Shown: positions 17,522 to 26,437 of the stretch, piece by piece
Layout: each line of letters opens with the position of its first letter
How positions within the stretch are numbered: position 1 is the first letter of the stretch
NCBI RefSeq assembly: GCF_017814975.1
Contig: NZ_JAGIQA010000001.1
Location: 248,001 to 312,000 of the forward strand
Length of the DNA: 64,000 bases
DNA from: Cupriavidus consociatus
GTDB lineage: Bacteria; Pseudomonadota; Gammaproteobacteria; Burkholderiales; Burkholderiaceae
Direction of reading: 5' to 3'
Translations under genes and position numbers: made by a program
Notes under the pieces: generated by a model
Database searches by the model: none
Told to the model about the DNA's origin: nothing
The model's input: the letters and a program-made list of their open reading frames with translations, nothing else

Positions 17522-18496
17522 ATGAAGGCAGTCAGGGTACTACCCGGCGCCGACGGCGGTCGGCTTGAGGTGCACGACATTCCGGTGCCAAAGCCGGGGC
17601 CCAACGAGGTGCTGGTGCGGGTGCGTGCGTCCGGTCTCAACTTCGGCGAGATCAAGTACATGCGGGAGCATCGGACCGGCAGCCCGATGACCGCTGGCGT
17701 GGAGTTCGCAGGGGAGGTCGCAAGCGTTGGCGACCAGGTAAGCGGCTGGCGCGAAGGCGACCGTGTCATGGGCCATGGTCGTGGCTGCCATGCGCAATAT
17801 ACGGTCGCGGCGCCCCTGGCGCTGATGCCGGTTCCTGACGGCGTATCCTGGGTCGATGCCGCGGCGTTCCCCAATGTATTCATCACTGCCCATGACGCCC
17901 TGGTGAGCAACGGTGAGCTGAAGCCGGGCGAGTCGGTCTTTATCAATGGCGCTTCCGGTGGTGTCGGCATGGCTGCCATCATGATCGCGTCAGCGATGGG
18001 CGCCCGGCCGGTGATCGCGTCTTCGCGGTCGGCCGAGAAGCTCCAGCGGCTGGCCGCTTATGGCGTCGATGTCGGCATCAATTCGTCTATTGAATCGCAG
18101 GTCGAATCGATCATGGCGGCCACCGAGGGGCGTGGCGTTGATGTCATCATGGATACCATTGGCGGCACGGCATTCCCCGACCATATCAGGAGCCTCGCGG
18201 TAAAGGGACGGCTGGTGAACCTTGCCCGCCTGGGCGGTGCCGCCACGGCGGAGATCGATATCAATCTGTTGTGGCTGAATCGCCTGAAGCTCATTGGCGC
18301 CACATTCCGCACGCGCAGCGAGGCGGAACGGGTCGCTTGCATCCAGGCGTGCGCGCGTGATCTCTTGCCGTACTTCCGTGAAGGCAAACTGCGACTCCCG
18401 ATCGATCGGACTTTCCGGATGGATGACATTGGCGAAGCCTACGCCTACATCCAGCGCAGCCAGCATATGGGCAAGCTGGTGCTTATCGCTGATTGA
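17522..18496 (+). CDS. zinc-independent MDR family oxidoreductase (quinone oxidoreductase-like)
   Basis: 324 residues. It begins MKAVRVLPGADGG after a strong AGGAGG, has the GroES-like N-terminal fold (PGPNEVLVRVRASGLNFGE) and the NADPH loop NGASGGVGMAA. The catalytic zinc cysteines of alcohol dehydrogenases are absent, so it belongs with quinone or enoyl reductases. It is the last gene of the plus-strand catabolic run and its 3' end overlaps the convergent AraC gene by 14 bases. Confidence 0.88.
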   Translation: MKAVRVLPGADGGRLEVHDIPVPKPGPNEVLVRVRASGLNFGEIKYMREHRTGSPMTAGVEFAGEVASVGDQVSGWREGDRVMGHGRGCHAQYTVAAPLALMPVPDGVSWVDAAAFPNVFITAHDALVSNGELKPGESVFINGASGGVGMAAIMIASAMGARPVIASSRSAEKLQRLAAYGVDVGINSSIESQVESIMAATEGRGVDVIMDTIGGTAFPDHIRSLAVKGRLVNLARLGGAATAEIDINLLWLNRLKLIGATFRTRSEAERVACIQACARDLLPYFREGKLRLPIDRTFRMDDIGEAYAYIQRSQHMGKLVLIAD

Positions 18497-19523
18497 GGAG
18501 GGCAGGCGGGCGGCGATCCGCCGCCTGGCTGCGCCATTGAGTCACGCTGCAGCCGAAGGCCGCGCGGAACCAGTGGCTGAAACTGCTTTGGTTGGCGAAG
18601 CCCAACAGGCCCGAGATCTCGCCGATCAGCAGGTCGCTCTCCTCCAGGTGTCGCTTCACCAGGTCTGTCCGCACCTCGTTGAGCAGGGCCGTAAAGGTCA
18701 GTTCTTCTGCGATGAGATGGCGATGCAGGGTGCGGCGATCGATACGCAGGTGCCGTGCCACCTGCTGCGCGGTGCAGCGGCCGCCGGGAAGCAGCGCCAT
18801 GATGAGATCCCGGCACGAGTCGCGGATGCCTTCGCCGCGCCGCATCAGCGCGGCGTCAAGGTAATCCCGTGCCAGTTGCGTTGCCCCCGAATTGTCCGGG
18901 GTGCGCGGCCTGTCGAGATCGGCCGCCCCGCACACGATGCCATTGAACGACTGCCCGAACTTTGGATTGCGGCCAAAGAATGCGCGGTGGGCTGACATGT
19001 CGGCCGGCGGCCGGTGCGTGAAGCAAACCTGCTGTGGGCGCCAATGGGATCCGATCAGTTCACCGAGGATGCGGAACATCATGGCGACCGTCAGCTCCAT
19101 TGCCTGTCGGGTCGGTTGTCCCGGCGTGGGCAGCAGATCCTCCCGGATGATCACCGTTTGCGCCTTCTCCTCGATCCGCATGATCAGCGAGGGGCTGATC
19201 AGCTTCAGGTAACGGCACAAGGCATCCAGTGCCAGCCGTGGCGAAGGCTCTTCCTTCAACACCACACTGATCGGACCCAGGCTGGAAAACGTGCGGCGTG
19301 CCGCGAGCCGCAGCGCGATGTCTTCCATGCCCGTGGCGCTTGCCGTCACTTCCAGCAGCTCGCGCAGGGCATGGCTGGGAATCTGCCCCGCAGGATCCTT
19401 CAGCAGCCTTCGCGATAACCCGACCTTTCGCAGAAAGATTCCCGGGTCGTATCCGCGCGACTCCATCAGTTCAATGTAGCCAGTAAGGCTCGCGCTGCGA
19501 GCGAGTCGTCCGACGTTATGCAT
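18483..19523 (-). CDS. AraC family transcriptional regulator (OruR/ArgR-like layout)
   Basis: 346 residues from the ATG at 19523. A TTG at 19649 would extend the frame, but through sequence that contains the regulatory repeats. The N-terminal domain resembles the PF12625-type arabinose-binding region (GLSRRLLKDPAGQIPSHALRELLEV). The C-terminus has two helix-turn-helix units (CTAQQVARHLRIDRRTLHRHL and SDLLIGEISGLLGFANQSSFSHWFRAAFG). It is flanked by the catabolic operon and the divergent porin, and 21-bp-period repeats occur in its own promoter and upstream of the dioxygenase. Confidence 0.92.
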   Translation of the reverse strand: MHNVGRLARSASLTGYIELMESRGYDPGIFLRKVGLSRRLLKDPAGQIPSHALRELLEVTASATGMEDIALRLAARRTFSSLGPISVVLKEEPSPRLALDALCRYLKLISPSLIMRIEEKAQTVIIREDLLPTPGQPTRQAMELTVAMMFRILGELIGSHWRPQQVCFTHRPPADMSAHRAFFGRNPKFGQSFNGIVCGAADLDRPRTPDNSGATQLARDYLDAALMRRGEGIRDSCRDLIMALLPGGRCTAQQVARHLRIDRRTLHRHLIAEELTFTALLNEVRTDLVKRHLEESDLLIGEISGLLGFANQSSFSHWFRAAFGCSVTQWRSQAADRRPPALLNQR

Positions 19524-19612
19524 AACGGTGGTTCCAATCTGGCGACGCGATCCTCGTATGAACCCCACGATGTTACCGAGCCTGCCGGCAGGCGGGAAAG
19601 GGGAAATGGCAT

Positions 19613-19650
19613 TGTCCCAAATTGGCAAGCAAATGTCACAGATAAGCAAG
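19613..19650. promoter_or_regulatory. AraC-type tandem direct repeats, site 2
   Basis: TGTCCCAAATTGGCAAG (19613-19629) and TGTCACAGATAAGCAAG (19634-19650), 21 bases apart, match at 13 of 17 positions. They lie between the divergent araC and porin genes and match the pair at 13309-13346. A further TGTCCCAA occurs at 19677-19684. Confidence 0.75.
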
Positions 19651-19726
19651 CGGGCGCAGCCGGGTTACCCAGATACTGTCCCAAGAAGTAGAAGAAACAG
19701 ACATGAACCATGGAGGAAGGGAACTG

Positions 19727-20887
19727 ATGAAGCAGAGGATTGTTTTTCTTGCTGCTGTTTTGGCATGCGGTGTGGCAAAGGCGCAATCCAGCGTAACGCT
19801 GTACGGCGTGGCGGACATCAATGTCGAGTACGTCAACCATGTCGGTGTGGTGCCACAGGCCAGCAACGGGTTCAATTCCGGCCGGGCGCAGAAGGTGTTT
19901 CGGGAGAACTCGGGTGGCTACTCCGGATCGCGTTGGGGTTTGCGCGGCACCGAAGACCTGGGCGGAGGGTTGAAGTCCGTTTTCGCCCTCGAGGGCGGCT
20001 TCAATGTCGATACGGGTACCCAGCAGCAGGGCGGACGCATGTTCGGCCGCCAGGCTTTCGCCGGTCTCGATACCCGCATCGGCCAGATCACCTTTGGCCG
20101 GCAATACCACTCGCTGTTTTCCACGCTGGCCAATTTCGTGCCGGCACGATTTGCCACGCAGTACGAACCGGCTGCCGTTATCGCCGGCGCGAACTTCCGC
20201 GAGGATAACGTGGTGAAGTACACCGGAAAGTTCGGGCCCCTTATCGCACAGGCGAACTGGTCATTTGGCGTTGGCACGGCCCTCCCTCAGACCAATCCTG
20301 CGGTTCCGGGAGCGGGCGGCGGCGGTGAAGTGCCGGGCCAGTTCCGGCGCGACACGGCTTATGGCGCAGGCCTGAGCTATATGGCCGGGCCGGTCGGGCT
20401 TGGGCTTGCCTATGACCAGTGGAACCCGACGATGGGCACCGGTACCGGGACGTACAAGAAGGCTGCCGCGATGGCCAGCTACGCCTTCAACGACACCGCG
20501 AAGGTGATGGGTGGCTATCGCTGGGGGCAGAACAAGGACCAGACCGGCAGGCTGGTGGTCCGGGACGATTTCTACTGGATAGGTGGGCAGTATCGGCTGT
20601 CGCCGGCGCTCGATTTCACGCTCGAGTATGACTATCAGAACATCAGGAACCTGGGTGGCAGCACCAGTGTCGCTAATCCCTGGCAGATCGCGCTGATTGT
20701 CGACTACTCATTATCTAAGCGTACGGACATCTATCCGACCACGGCCTATAGCAAGAATGCCGGCCTGACCCTCGACTCGGCTGCGAGCGGGTTCCCGTCG
20801 AGCCTGGCGTTGGGAAATTCCTATGCGCTTGCCAACGGGCAGTCGTCGATGTTTGGCGCCGCAGTCGGTATCCGGCACATATTCTGA
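19727..20887 (+). CDS. Gram-negative porin (Burkholderiales OmpC-like)
   Basis: 386 residues from the ATG at 19727, which opens into a signal peptide (MKQRIVFLAAVLACGVAKAQ); the ATG at 19703 would precede it. The mature protein starts SSVTLYGVADINVEY, continues with SGSRWGLRGTEDLGGG and FGRQAFAGL, and ends in a C-terminal Phe (GIRHIF), all hallmarks of 16-stranded trimeric porins. It is divergent from the AraC gene and shares its operator, so it probably forms the outer-membrane entry for the island's substrate. Confidence 0.94.
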   Translation: MKQRIVFLAAVLACGVAKAQSSVTLYGVADINVEYVNHVGVVPQASNGFNSGRAQKVFRENSGGYSGSRWGLRGTEDLGGGLKSVFALEGGFNVDTGTQQQGGRMFGRQAFAGLDTRIGQITFGRQYHSLFSTLANFVPARFATQYEPAAVIAGANFREDNVVKYTGKFGPLIAQANWSFGVGTALPQTNPAVPGAGGGGEVPGQFRRDTAYGAGLSYMAGPVGLGLAYDQWNPTMGTGTGTYKKAAAMASYAFNDTAKVMGGYRWGQNKDQTGRLVVRDDFYWIGGQYRLSPALDFTLEYDYQNIRNLGGSTSVANPWQIALIVDYSLSKRTDIYPTTAYSKNAGLTLDSAASGFPSSLALGNSYALANGQSSMFGAAVGIRHIF

Positions 20888-20981
20888 ACATTGGATTGGC
20901 TTGCAGCGAGACAGCCGGGGGCGCTGGTCCCCGGCTGCCGAAAACTCTCCAGCACTGGATCTCAATAAAGGAGTTGAACCA

Positions 20982-21557
20982 ATGACCTCTGCGACATTGC
21001 CGACCGTCGTGATTGTCCCTGGCTTTCGTGACCATATGCCGGACCACTGGCAGACGTTGCTGGCGGAGCGCCTGCGCGAACAGGGCAGGGAAGTGTATAT
21101 CGTGCCGCAAATCGATCACGACCAGCGGCTGCGCAGCGCCAGGGTCGCAAACCTGGAGCGTGTCGTGCGTGGCATCGAGGGGCCAATCGTGCTGGTGGCG
21201 CACAGTGTCGGCTGTCTGATTGCCGTGCACTGGGCGCGCCAGGCAAAGCGTGAAGTCCAGGGCGTGCTGCTTGCTGCGCCGCCCGATTTCGATACGCCGA
21301 TGCCCGCCGGCTACTCCGATCCGCAAACGCTCGCGGACAACGGCTGGACGCCCATGCCCAGAGAGCGCCTGCCATTTCCCAGCATTGTGGTGGCCAGCCG
21401 TAACGACCCGATCGGAGCTTTCGAAAACGTTCGCGGCATGGCGCAAGCCTGGGGCAGCCGTTTCGTCGATGCAGGCGAAGTCGGTCATCTTTCGCCGGCC
21501 GATGGCTTTGGCGTATGGGAGCAAGCCGAAGAATTGGTCCGGGAACTTGAGCGGTAG
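20982..21557 (+). CDS. small serine hydrolase, RBBP9/YdeN-type alpha/beta hydrolase
   Basis: 191 residues from the ATG at 20982, with AAAGGAG upstream. The nucleophile elbow is VLVAHSVGCL (Ser in AHSVG) and the catalytic His is probably in GEVGHLSPADG, the RBBP9-family pattern. It follows the porin by 94 bases on the same strand and may belong to the same AraC-controlled unit, perhaps hydrolysing an ester or amide in the pathway. Function otherwise unknown. Confidence 0.85.
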   Translation: MTSATLPTVVIVPGFRDHMPDHWQTLLAERLREQGREVYIVPQIDHDQRLRSARVANLERVVRGIEGPIVLVAHSVGCLIAVHWARQAKREVQGVLLAAPPDFDTPMPAGYSDPQTLADNGWTPMPRERLPFPSIVVASRNDPIGAFENVRGMAQAWGSRFVDAGEVGHLSPADGFGVWEQAEELVRELER

Positions 21558-21684
21558 GAACGAACGTCTGCGCCAGGCCTCAGGGTTGGCGCAGCCGGCT
21601 TGCTGTTCCGAGGCGTAGCGATGAGCCGGCCCGGAGGGCGCGGAGCCATGCGATTGATTGGGTGCCGAATGCCGGCGGGATCGA

Positions 21685-22293
21685 TCAGGCGATTTGCTCG
21701 TCTTTCAGTGCCTGCTGCACCGATGGTCGCGCAGCGACTCTCGACCGATACGCTTTCAGCGCCGGCCAGGAATCAAGAGACAGCTTGAAGACGTCGGTCC
21801 ATCTGAGGATCGTGAACAAGTAGCAGTCAGCGATGCCGAACTGACCCATCAGATAGTCCTTGCCGTTGAACTGCTGCTCCAGCCATTCAAGCCGCTGTGA
21901 CAGGCGCTCCCACGCCGCGTCTTTTTGCTCCTGCGGCACGTCCGGTTTCCAGAACGGCGCGAAACCTTTGTGCAGCTCGGTCGAGATGAAGTTCAGCCAT
22001 TCCTGCACCCGGTACCGATCATTCGTATTGCGGTCTGGTGCAAGGCGCTTTTCCGGGGCGCGATCGGCAATGTACTGCAAGACCACCGCGGCCTCGGTCA
22101 GCACCTCGCCGTTGTCGAGCACCAGCGTGGGCACATAGCCCTTGGGATTGACGGACTTGTAGTCTGTGCCGCTCTCGGTGGTATGCGGCTGAGCGCGCAG
22201 GTCGACGCGCTCGGTCGAGAACGGCAGGCCAGCCTCGAGGAGGGCAATATGCGGCGCCAGCGAGCAAGCGCCTGGGGCGTAGTACAACTTCAT
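21685..22293 (-). CDS. gstA: glutathione S-transferase, beta class GstA-like
   Basis: 202 residues. The N-terminal thioredoxin-like domain has MKLYYAPGACSLAPHIALLE with the beta-class Cys10, and the glutathione-binding block GYVPTLVLDNGEVLTEAAVVLQYIAD. The C-terminal helical domain is typical. It is a single gene with its own promoter region, probably a detoxification or redox enzyme in the cytoplasm. Confidence 0.92.
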   Translation of the reverse strand: MKLYYAPGACSLAPHIALLEAGLPFSTERVDLRAQPHTTESGTDYKSVNPKGYVPTLVLDNGEVLTEAAVVLQYIADRAPEKRLAPDRNTNDRYRVQEWLNFISTELHKGFAPFWKPDVPQEQKDAAWERLSQRLEWLEQQFNGKDYLMGQFGIADCYLFTILRWTDVFKLSLDSWPALKAYRSRVAARPSVQQALKDEQIA

Positions 22294-22699
22294 GATTTGT
22301 GTCCCCTGTTGTCCGGTGGTCCGACTTGCACGGTGGAATCAAACATCTGCTGCTGCTCGAAGGCTTTATGCCTGTGTTGTAGGCATAACGCCTTGAATGG
22401 GCTGTCGGCCGATGTCTGACTTTCAACGTACGTTAGATGTCTCTTGTGGACCGGCTCATGAAAGGGTACGCACGGCCACCTTGGCCCGCCTCCTCGTATC
22501 AACAAAAAACGGTGGGCAGAACGTCCTGTGCCTCGGGGATTGCCCACTTGGCTGCGGTGGCATGAAATGCAAAGTCGTTGGCATCCTTTGCGTGGCGGGC
22601 GCTGCGGCAGTGAATCTAAGCTTGCCATGGCCGCCATCATGGCAATTGACGCGGATCCTGCCTTCGTGTCGTCGATGTTCCTGAAAGGATGAAACCCCT
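22294..22699. other. 406-bp divergent spacer between gst and a hypothetical gene
   Basis: I see no gene here. The only structure is an inverted repeat GTGGGCA (22512-22518) with TGCCCAC (22541-22547). Promoters for both flanking genes must lie within it; none is clear enough to mark. Confidence 0.5.
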
Positions 22700-23032
22700 A
22701 TGACCTATTCGCTCTCACGGTCCGACGTAGACAGCATCACCGAAGCCGATGTGCAAAGCAGCACCGTCAAGCTGCTGCCAAGATGGGACGACATCCCGGC
22801 GGACTTCCGCAACGGCAATCTCTACACCCAGCTGGCAGAGGCACACCTGTTCGACTATCCGCTGCCGAGCATCTCGGTGTCGTTTCTGCCGGGGTTCGAC
22901 GACGCTGGCGCCTGCCAGGCGATCGATCGCTGCATCCGCGCACACCTGAACGCCTTCGCGCCACGCCACGAGCACCGGATCGCCGGCGTGGGTTACATGA
23001 TCTCAAAGGTTTGCGCGGTCACGCGCGCGTGA
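22700..23032 (+). CDS. hypothetical protein, 110 aa
   Basis: Begins MTYSLSRSDVDSITEADVQ after AAAGGATG. It reads as a soluble protein with a mixed acidic and aromatic composition and a clear coding pattern, but I do not recognise a family. No signal peptide, membrane segment or metal-binding motif is apparent. It stands alone between two spacers. Confidence 0.6.
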   Translation: MTYSLSRSDVDSITEADVQSSTVKLLPRWDDIPADFRNGNLYTQLAEAHLFDYPLPSISVSFLPGFDDAGACQAIDRCIRAHLNAFAPRHEHRIAGVGYMISKVCAVTRA

Positions 23033-23372
23033 CTCGGCCGCGGGAATCTTGTGCTTGTTGCCGCATCGGTGAGGCAGGCATGTCGGTGAGCTACCAGCGC
23101 GAGACCTCCTTCCGGGCGGGGTAGGTGGAGTGGACCTGCCAAATGGGAGCCGCCGAGGCGGCTCGGCGCCGATCATGTGATCCTTTCCGCTCCCGCGCTG
23201 GCCATCTCCTATCATGGTTTTGCCTTGCCACAACATCGGCAGGCCGGCAGGATCCACCGCAAACCACGTGAGCCATTGCGCAGGCGTCTCCAATCTGCAA
23301 CGGATCCTTCCTTTGGCTATCCGGCGAGTCGCGCCACGCCCGCGTCGCCGGCACGCATGTTAGGAGAAAGCC
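23033..23372. other. 340-bp spacer
   Basis: No reading frame here looks coding and I see no strong hairpin or repeat. It presumably holds the promoter of the PA2169-family gene. Confidence 0.45.
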
Positions 23373-23825
23373 ATGGGCGAAACCCAGCAACAAACTTTCC
23401 AGGCGCTGAACCAGCTGATCTCGGCTGGCAAGGACAGCGAACTTGCCTGCATGAGTGGCGCTAGCGATGTGAACGATATGCAGCTTCGCGACATTCTGAC
23501 CAGCACGGCGGCGTCGTGTCGCACGTCGGTGAAAGAACTGCAGTCCATGGTCAGTGCCATGGGTGGCCAGCCTGCTGACCGCGGCAGCATGCAAGGAACC
23601 CTGCTCCGTGGCTGGATGGCATTGCGCCACATGCTGCAGCCCGGCAACGACGACGCCATACTGGGCATCTGCGAGCACGAGGAAGAAGCCGCCAGGCGCG
23701 AGTATCAGTCCGTACTGGCGAAGTCGCTGCCACCGGAGGCCAACGCCATGCTACAGCGTCAGTATGATGACCTGATGCGGCATCACGGGCGGCTTCATGC
23801 AATGCGGGGCATGCAGATTCATTGA
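23373..23825 (+). CDS. PA2169 family four-helix-bundle protein (DUF2383)
   Basis: 150 residues after AGGAG. Length, helical character and blocks such as LISAGKDSELACMSGA and EHEEEAARREYQSVL fit the PA2169/DUF2383 ferritin-like four-helix family. The role of the family is not established; members are often associated with stress. Alone on its strand, with a GC-rich hairpin about 85 bases downstream. Confidence 0.82.
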   Translation: MGETQQQTFQALNQLISAGKDSELACMSGASDVNDMQLRDILTSTAASCRTSVKELQSMVSAMGGQPADRGSMQGTLLRGWMALRHMLQPGNDDAILGICEHEEEAARREYQSVLAKSLPPEANAMLQRQYDDLMRHHGRLHAMRGMQIH

Positions 23826-23908
23826 CGTCCGGGGCGGACCAGGGGCGCGCACTTCGTCTTCTGGTGCAACCATGAGCATCGGCACAGCGGCTTCCGCTAT
23901 GCAAGCCC

Positions 23909-23931
23909 GGCCCGGGCGTACAACCCGGGCC
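23909..23931. terminator. GC-rich hairpin downstream of the PA2169-family gene
   Basis: Perfect 8-bp stem GGCCCGGG/CCCGGGCC with a 7-base loop, between the convergent PA2169-family and LysR genes. There is no T run, so it may act only weakly as a terminator. Confidence 0.4.
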
Positions 23932-24020
23932 GATGGACATAAAACATTCGGCGGTGGTTGCCAATTGACATCACGTTCCATCTGCAGCGGAAGTGGAGAC
24001 GGGCTGTCTGCGAATCCAAT

Positions 24021-24974
24021 TCAGCGACGGGAGCCGTTGGCCGTTGCTGTATGTTGCGGGATTCCCAAGGTGTCCTTGCCTTCGAGCCATGTCATCAAGT
24101 GCTCCCGGAAACCTTCGGCCGCGGGGGAGGCTGCGCGAACGGCAGAATAGTACAGACACACCTGGCGCATCACCTCAGGATCCACAATGCGCCGCATTAC
24201 CAGGCCGAGTCGATTCGCAAGCAGTCCCACGTAGGCAGGCGCCAGCGTCAGCGCAATACCCGCCGCGGCCATGCCCAGCGCGGTACTGATGTTGTCGACG
24301 ACATCAACCGGGGCGATGCGCTCGCCTTCGGCGGCACCGGCGTGCATCAGCGACACGTTGCGGTCATAGTCGTGGCCGGCGGCCACTACGGCGTGCTGTC
24401 GAAGCTCTGACCAGGGGACTGTCTTGCGCTTCGCCAGCGGATGGTCCGGCGCGCACCACAGTACCCAGGAACTCTTGAACAGACTGATACGAGTCACGCT
24501 GTCGTCGACGTACTGATCTGGTCCGACGGCGATGTCGACGTCTGCATTGGCGACCATGTCGATCAGGTTGTCCACCGCGGCATCGCGGATCCGGATCACG
24601 ACCTTCGGGTGCTGCCCCGCATAGGCCTGAATTGCCTCGGGCAGGATCGAGCCTGCAATGACCATCGGCGCCGCGATGCGCACGACGCCTGCCGCCCGAT
24701 TGCGGATATCGTCCGCCGCCGACTGCGCGAGCTCCAGATGCTTCAGCACGCTTCGGGCTGGCGCCACGAACTCCCGGCCGGCGGGAGACAGCGTGACGCT
24801 GCGCGTCGTGCGATCGAACAGGCGAAATCCAGTGGCCGACTCCAGCTCTGCAATCAGCTGGCTGACCGCCGAGGGGGAGAGGCTCAGGCGCTCACCCGCG
24901 CGGCCGAAGTTGCGAACGTCGGCAACGGTGAGAAACGCGGTGAGCTGCCGGGGAGTGAAGCGCGGCGCTGGCAT
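24021..24974 (-). CDS. LysR family transcriptional regulator
   Basis: 317 residues. The N-terminal helix-turn-helix (FTPRQLTAFLTVADVRNFGRAGERLSLSPSAVSQ) is followed by a PBP2 effector domain. It is divergent from an MFS transporter and FAD-linked dehydrogenase and probably controls them; a palindrome ATTAA-N10-TTAAT lies between the start codons. The effector is probably the hydroxy acid handled by those genes. Confidence 0.92.
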   Translation of the reverse strand: MPAPRFTPRQLTAFLTVADVRNFGRAGERLSLSPSAVSQLIAELESATGFRLFDRTTRSVTLSPAGREFVAPARSVLKHLELAQSAADDIRNRAAGVVRIAAPMVIAGSILPEAIQAYAGQHPKVVIRIRDAAVDNLIDMVANADVDIAVGPDQYVDDSVTRISLFKSSWVLWCAPDHPLAKRKTVPWSELRQHAVVAAGHDYDRNVSLMHAGAAEGERIAPVDVVDNISTALGMAAAGIALTLAPAYVGLLANRLGLVMRRIVDPEVMRQVCLYYSAVRAASPAAEGFREHLMTWLEGKDTLGIPQHTATANGSRR

Positions 24975-24986
24975 GCATATCCGGTG

Positions 24987-25006
24987 ATTAAACAGATTGG
25001 CTTAAT
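24987..25006. promoter_or_regulatory. palindrome between LysR and MFS genes, candidate operator
   Basis: ATTAA (24987-24991) and TTAAT (25002-25006) form an AT-rich inverted repeat in the 122-base spacer of the divergent pair, the usual location of a LysR binding site. Confidence 0.45.
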
Positions 25007-25096
25007 AATAGGCCATGATTCATCGTTTGTCTTGGGGGATGACCCGATGCAGACTGGGGCCCGCTGTGAAAACTACTTGAATCAGGAGACATCCCC

Positions 25097-26407
25097 GTGG
25101 CACACCCGATCATTGCGCCCTTCGACGCGGAAGCTGCCGTCGAGGATCGAGCCTACGCCAAGGTAACGTGGCGGCTCATCCCCTTCCTTTGCCTGTGCTT
25201 CATCATCGCCTTCCTGGATCGCGTCAACATTGCGTTCGCAAAGTTGCAGATGTCCTCCGACCTGGGCTGGAGCGAGCGGATCTACGGCCTCGGCGCCGGC
25301 ATTTTCTTTTTGGCCTACTTCATCTTCGAGATTCCCAGCAACCTGGCCATGCACCGGGTGGGCGCACGTCGGTGGATTGCGCGGATCATGATTTCGTGGG
25401 CCATGCTCACGGGCGCTATGGCGTTCGTCAATTCGACCACCGCGTTCTATGTGGTGCGGTTTCTGATCGGCGCCGCCGAGGCGGGCTTCTTCCCGGGCAT
25501 CATCCTGTACCTGACGTACTGGTATCCCGCTAACCGCCGCAGCCGCGTCATCGCGACGTTCATGACCGCCATCCCGATCGCAGGCGTGCTGGGCGGACTG
25601 CTGTCCGGTTGGGTGCTGTCGTCGTTCAATGGCCATGCGGGACTTGCCGGATGGCAGTGGTTGTTTCTGATCGAATGCGTGCCGTCCGTGATCGTCGGGG
25701 TCGCGGTCCTGTTCTACCTTGATGACGGCATCGACAGTGCGAAGTGGCTCGACGCCGAGGAGCGTGCTCTGCTAAAGGTCAATATCGACGCGGATCGCAA
25801 GCAGAAGACCTCGGTGTCGCTGCGCGATGCATTCCAGCGTCCCGTGGTGTGGCTGCTCGCCGTCGCGTATTTTGGTGCGGCGATGGGGCAATACGGCTTC
25901 AGCTTCTGGCTCCCTTCGATCATCAAGAGCATGGGCGTGTCCTCGGCGCTCAATGTCGGGCTGCTGTCAGCGATTCCGTACGCGTTCGGCATCGTAGCGA
26001 TGCTCGCGGTCGGACGTAGCGCTGACCGCCACGGCGAGCACCGTTGGCACTATCTCATCCCATGCTCGGTAGCAGCGGCGGGCCTCATCGGGAGCGCCGT
26101 CTTCAGCCATGACCGCATTGTCGCGCTGACCGCATTGACGGTTGCCTGCATGGGTCTCCAGTGCCTGGCGCCGGTGTTCTGGCGTGTGCCGACGTCGATT
26201 CTCGGCGGCATCGCCGCGGCGGCCGGCGTGGCGTTCATCAATTCGATTGGCAACCTCGCGGGGTTCGTCAGTCCCTATATGGTGGGCTGGATTGCCGACC
26301 GCACCGGCAGCACCAATGTCGCGCTGTATGTCATCGCGGCGTTCCTGATCCTTTCCAGCTTGATCGTCTTCTGCCTCAAGAGCGGCGGCGGGCGAAAAAA
26401 TCCCTGA
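25097..26407 (+). CDS. MFS transporter, anion:cation symporter (ACS) type
   Basis: 436 residues from a GTG start preceded by AGGAGA. About twelve membrane segments; the ACS signature DRVNIAFAKLQMSSDLGWSE and GAAEAGFFPGIILYLTYWYP motif are clear. ACS members import organic anions such as phthalate, glucarate or tartrate with protons. It is the first gene of an operon with the FAD-linked dehydrogenase, divergent from LysR, so it probably imports a 2-hydroxy acid. Confidence 0.93.
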   Translation: MAHPIIAPFDAEAAVEDRAYAKVTWRLIPFLCLCFIIAFLDRVNIAFAKLQMSSDLGWSERIYGLGAGIFFLAYFIFEIPSNLAMHRVGARRWIARIMISWAMLTGAMAFVNSTTAFYVVRFLIGAAEAGFFPGIILYLTYWYPANRRSRVIATFMTAIPIAGVLGGLLSGWVLSSFNGHAGLAGWQWLFLIECVPSVIVGVAVLFYLDDGIDSAKWLDAEERALLKVNIDADRKQKTSVSLRDAFQRPVVWLLAVAYFGAAMGQYGFSFWLPSIIKSMGVSSALNVGLLSAIPYAFGIVAMLAVGRSADRHGEHRWHYLIPCSVAAAGLIGSAVFSHDRIVALTALTVACMGLQCLAPVFWRVPTSILGGIAAAAGVAFINSIGNLAGFVSPYMVGWIADRTGSTNVALYVIAAFLILSSLIVFCLKSGGGRKNP

Positions 26408-26437
26408 TCAACAGCCCTGTTGGGCAACGTCGGAATC

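Noticed and set aside
23909..23931. Mobile-element end or attachment site
   Set aside because: The perfect stem has no partner copy, no target duplication and no recombinase gene in the window; a transcription hairpin is simpler.
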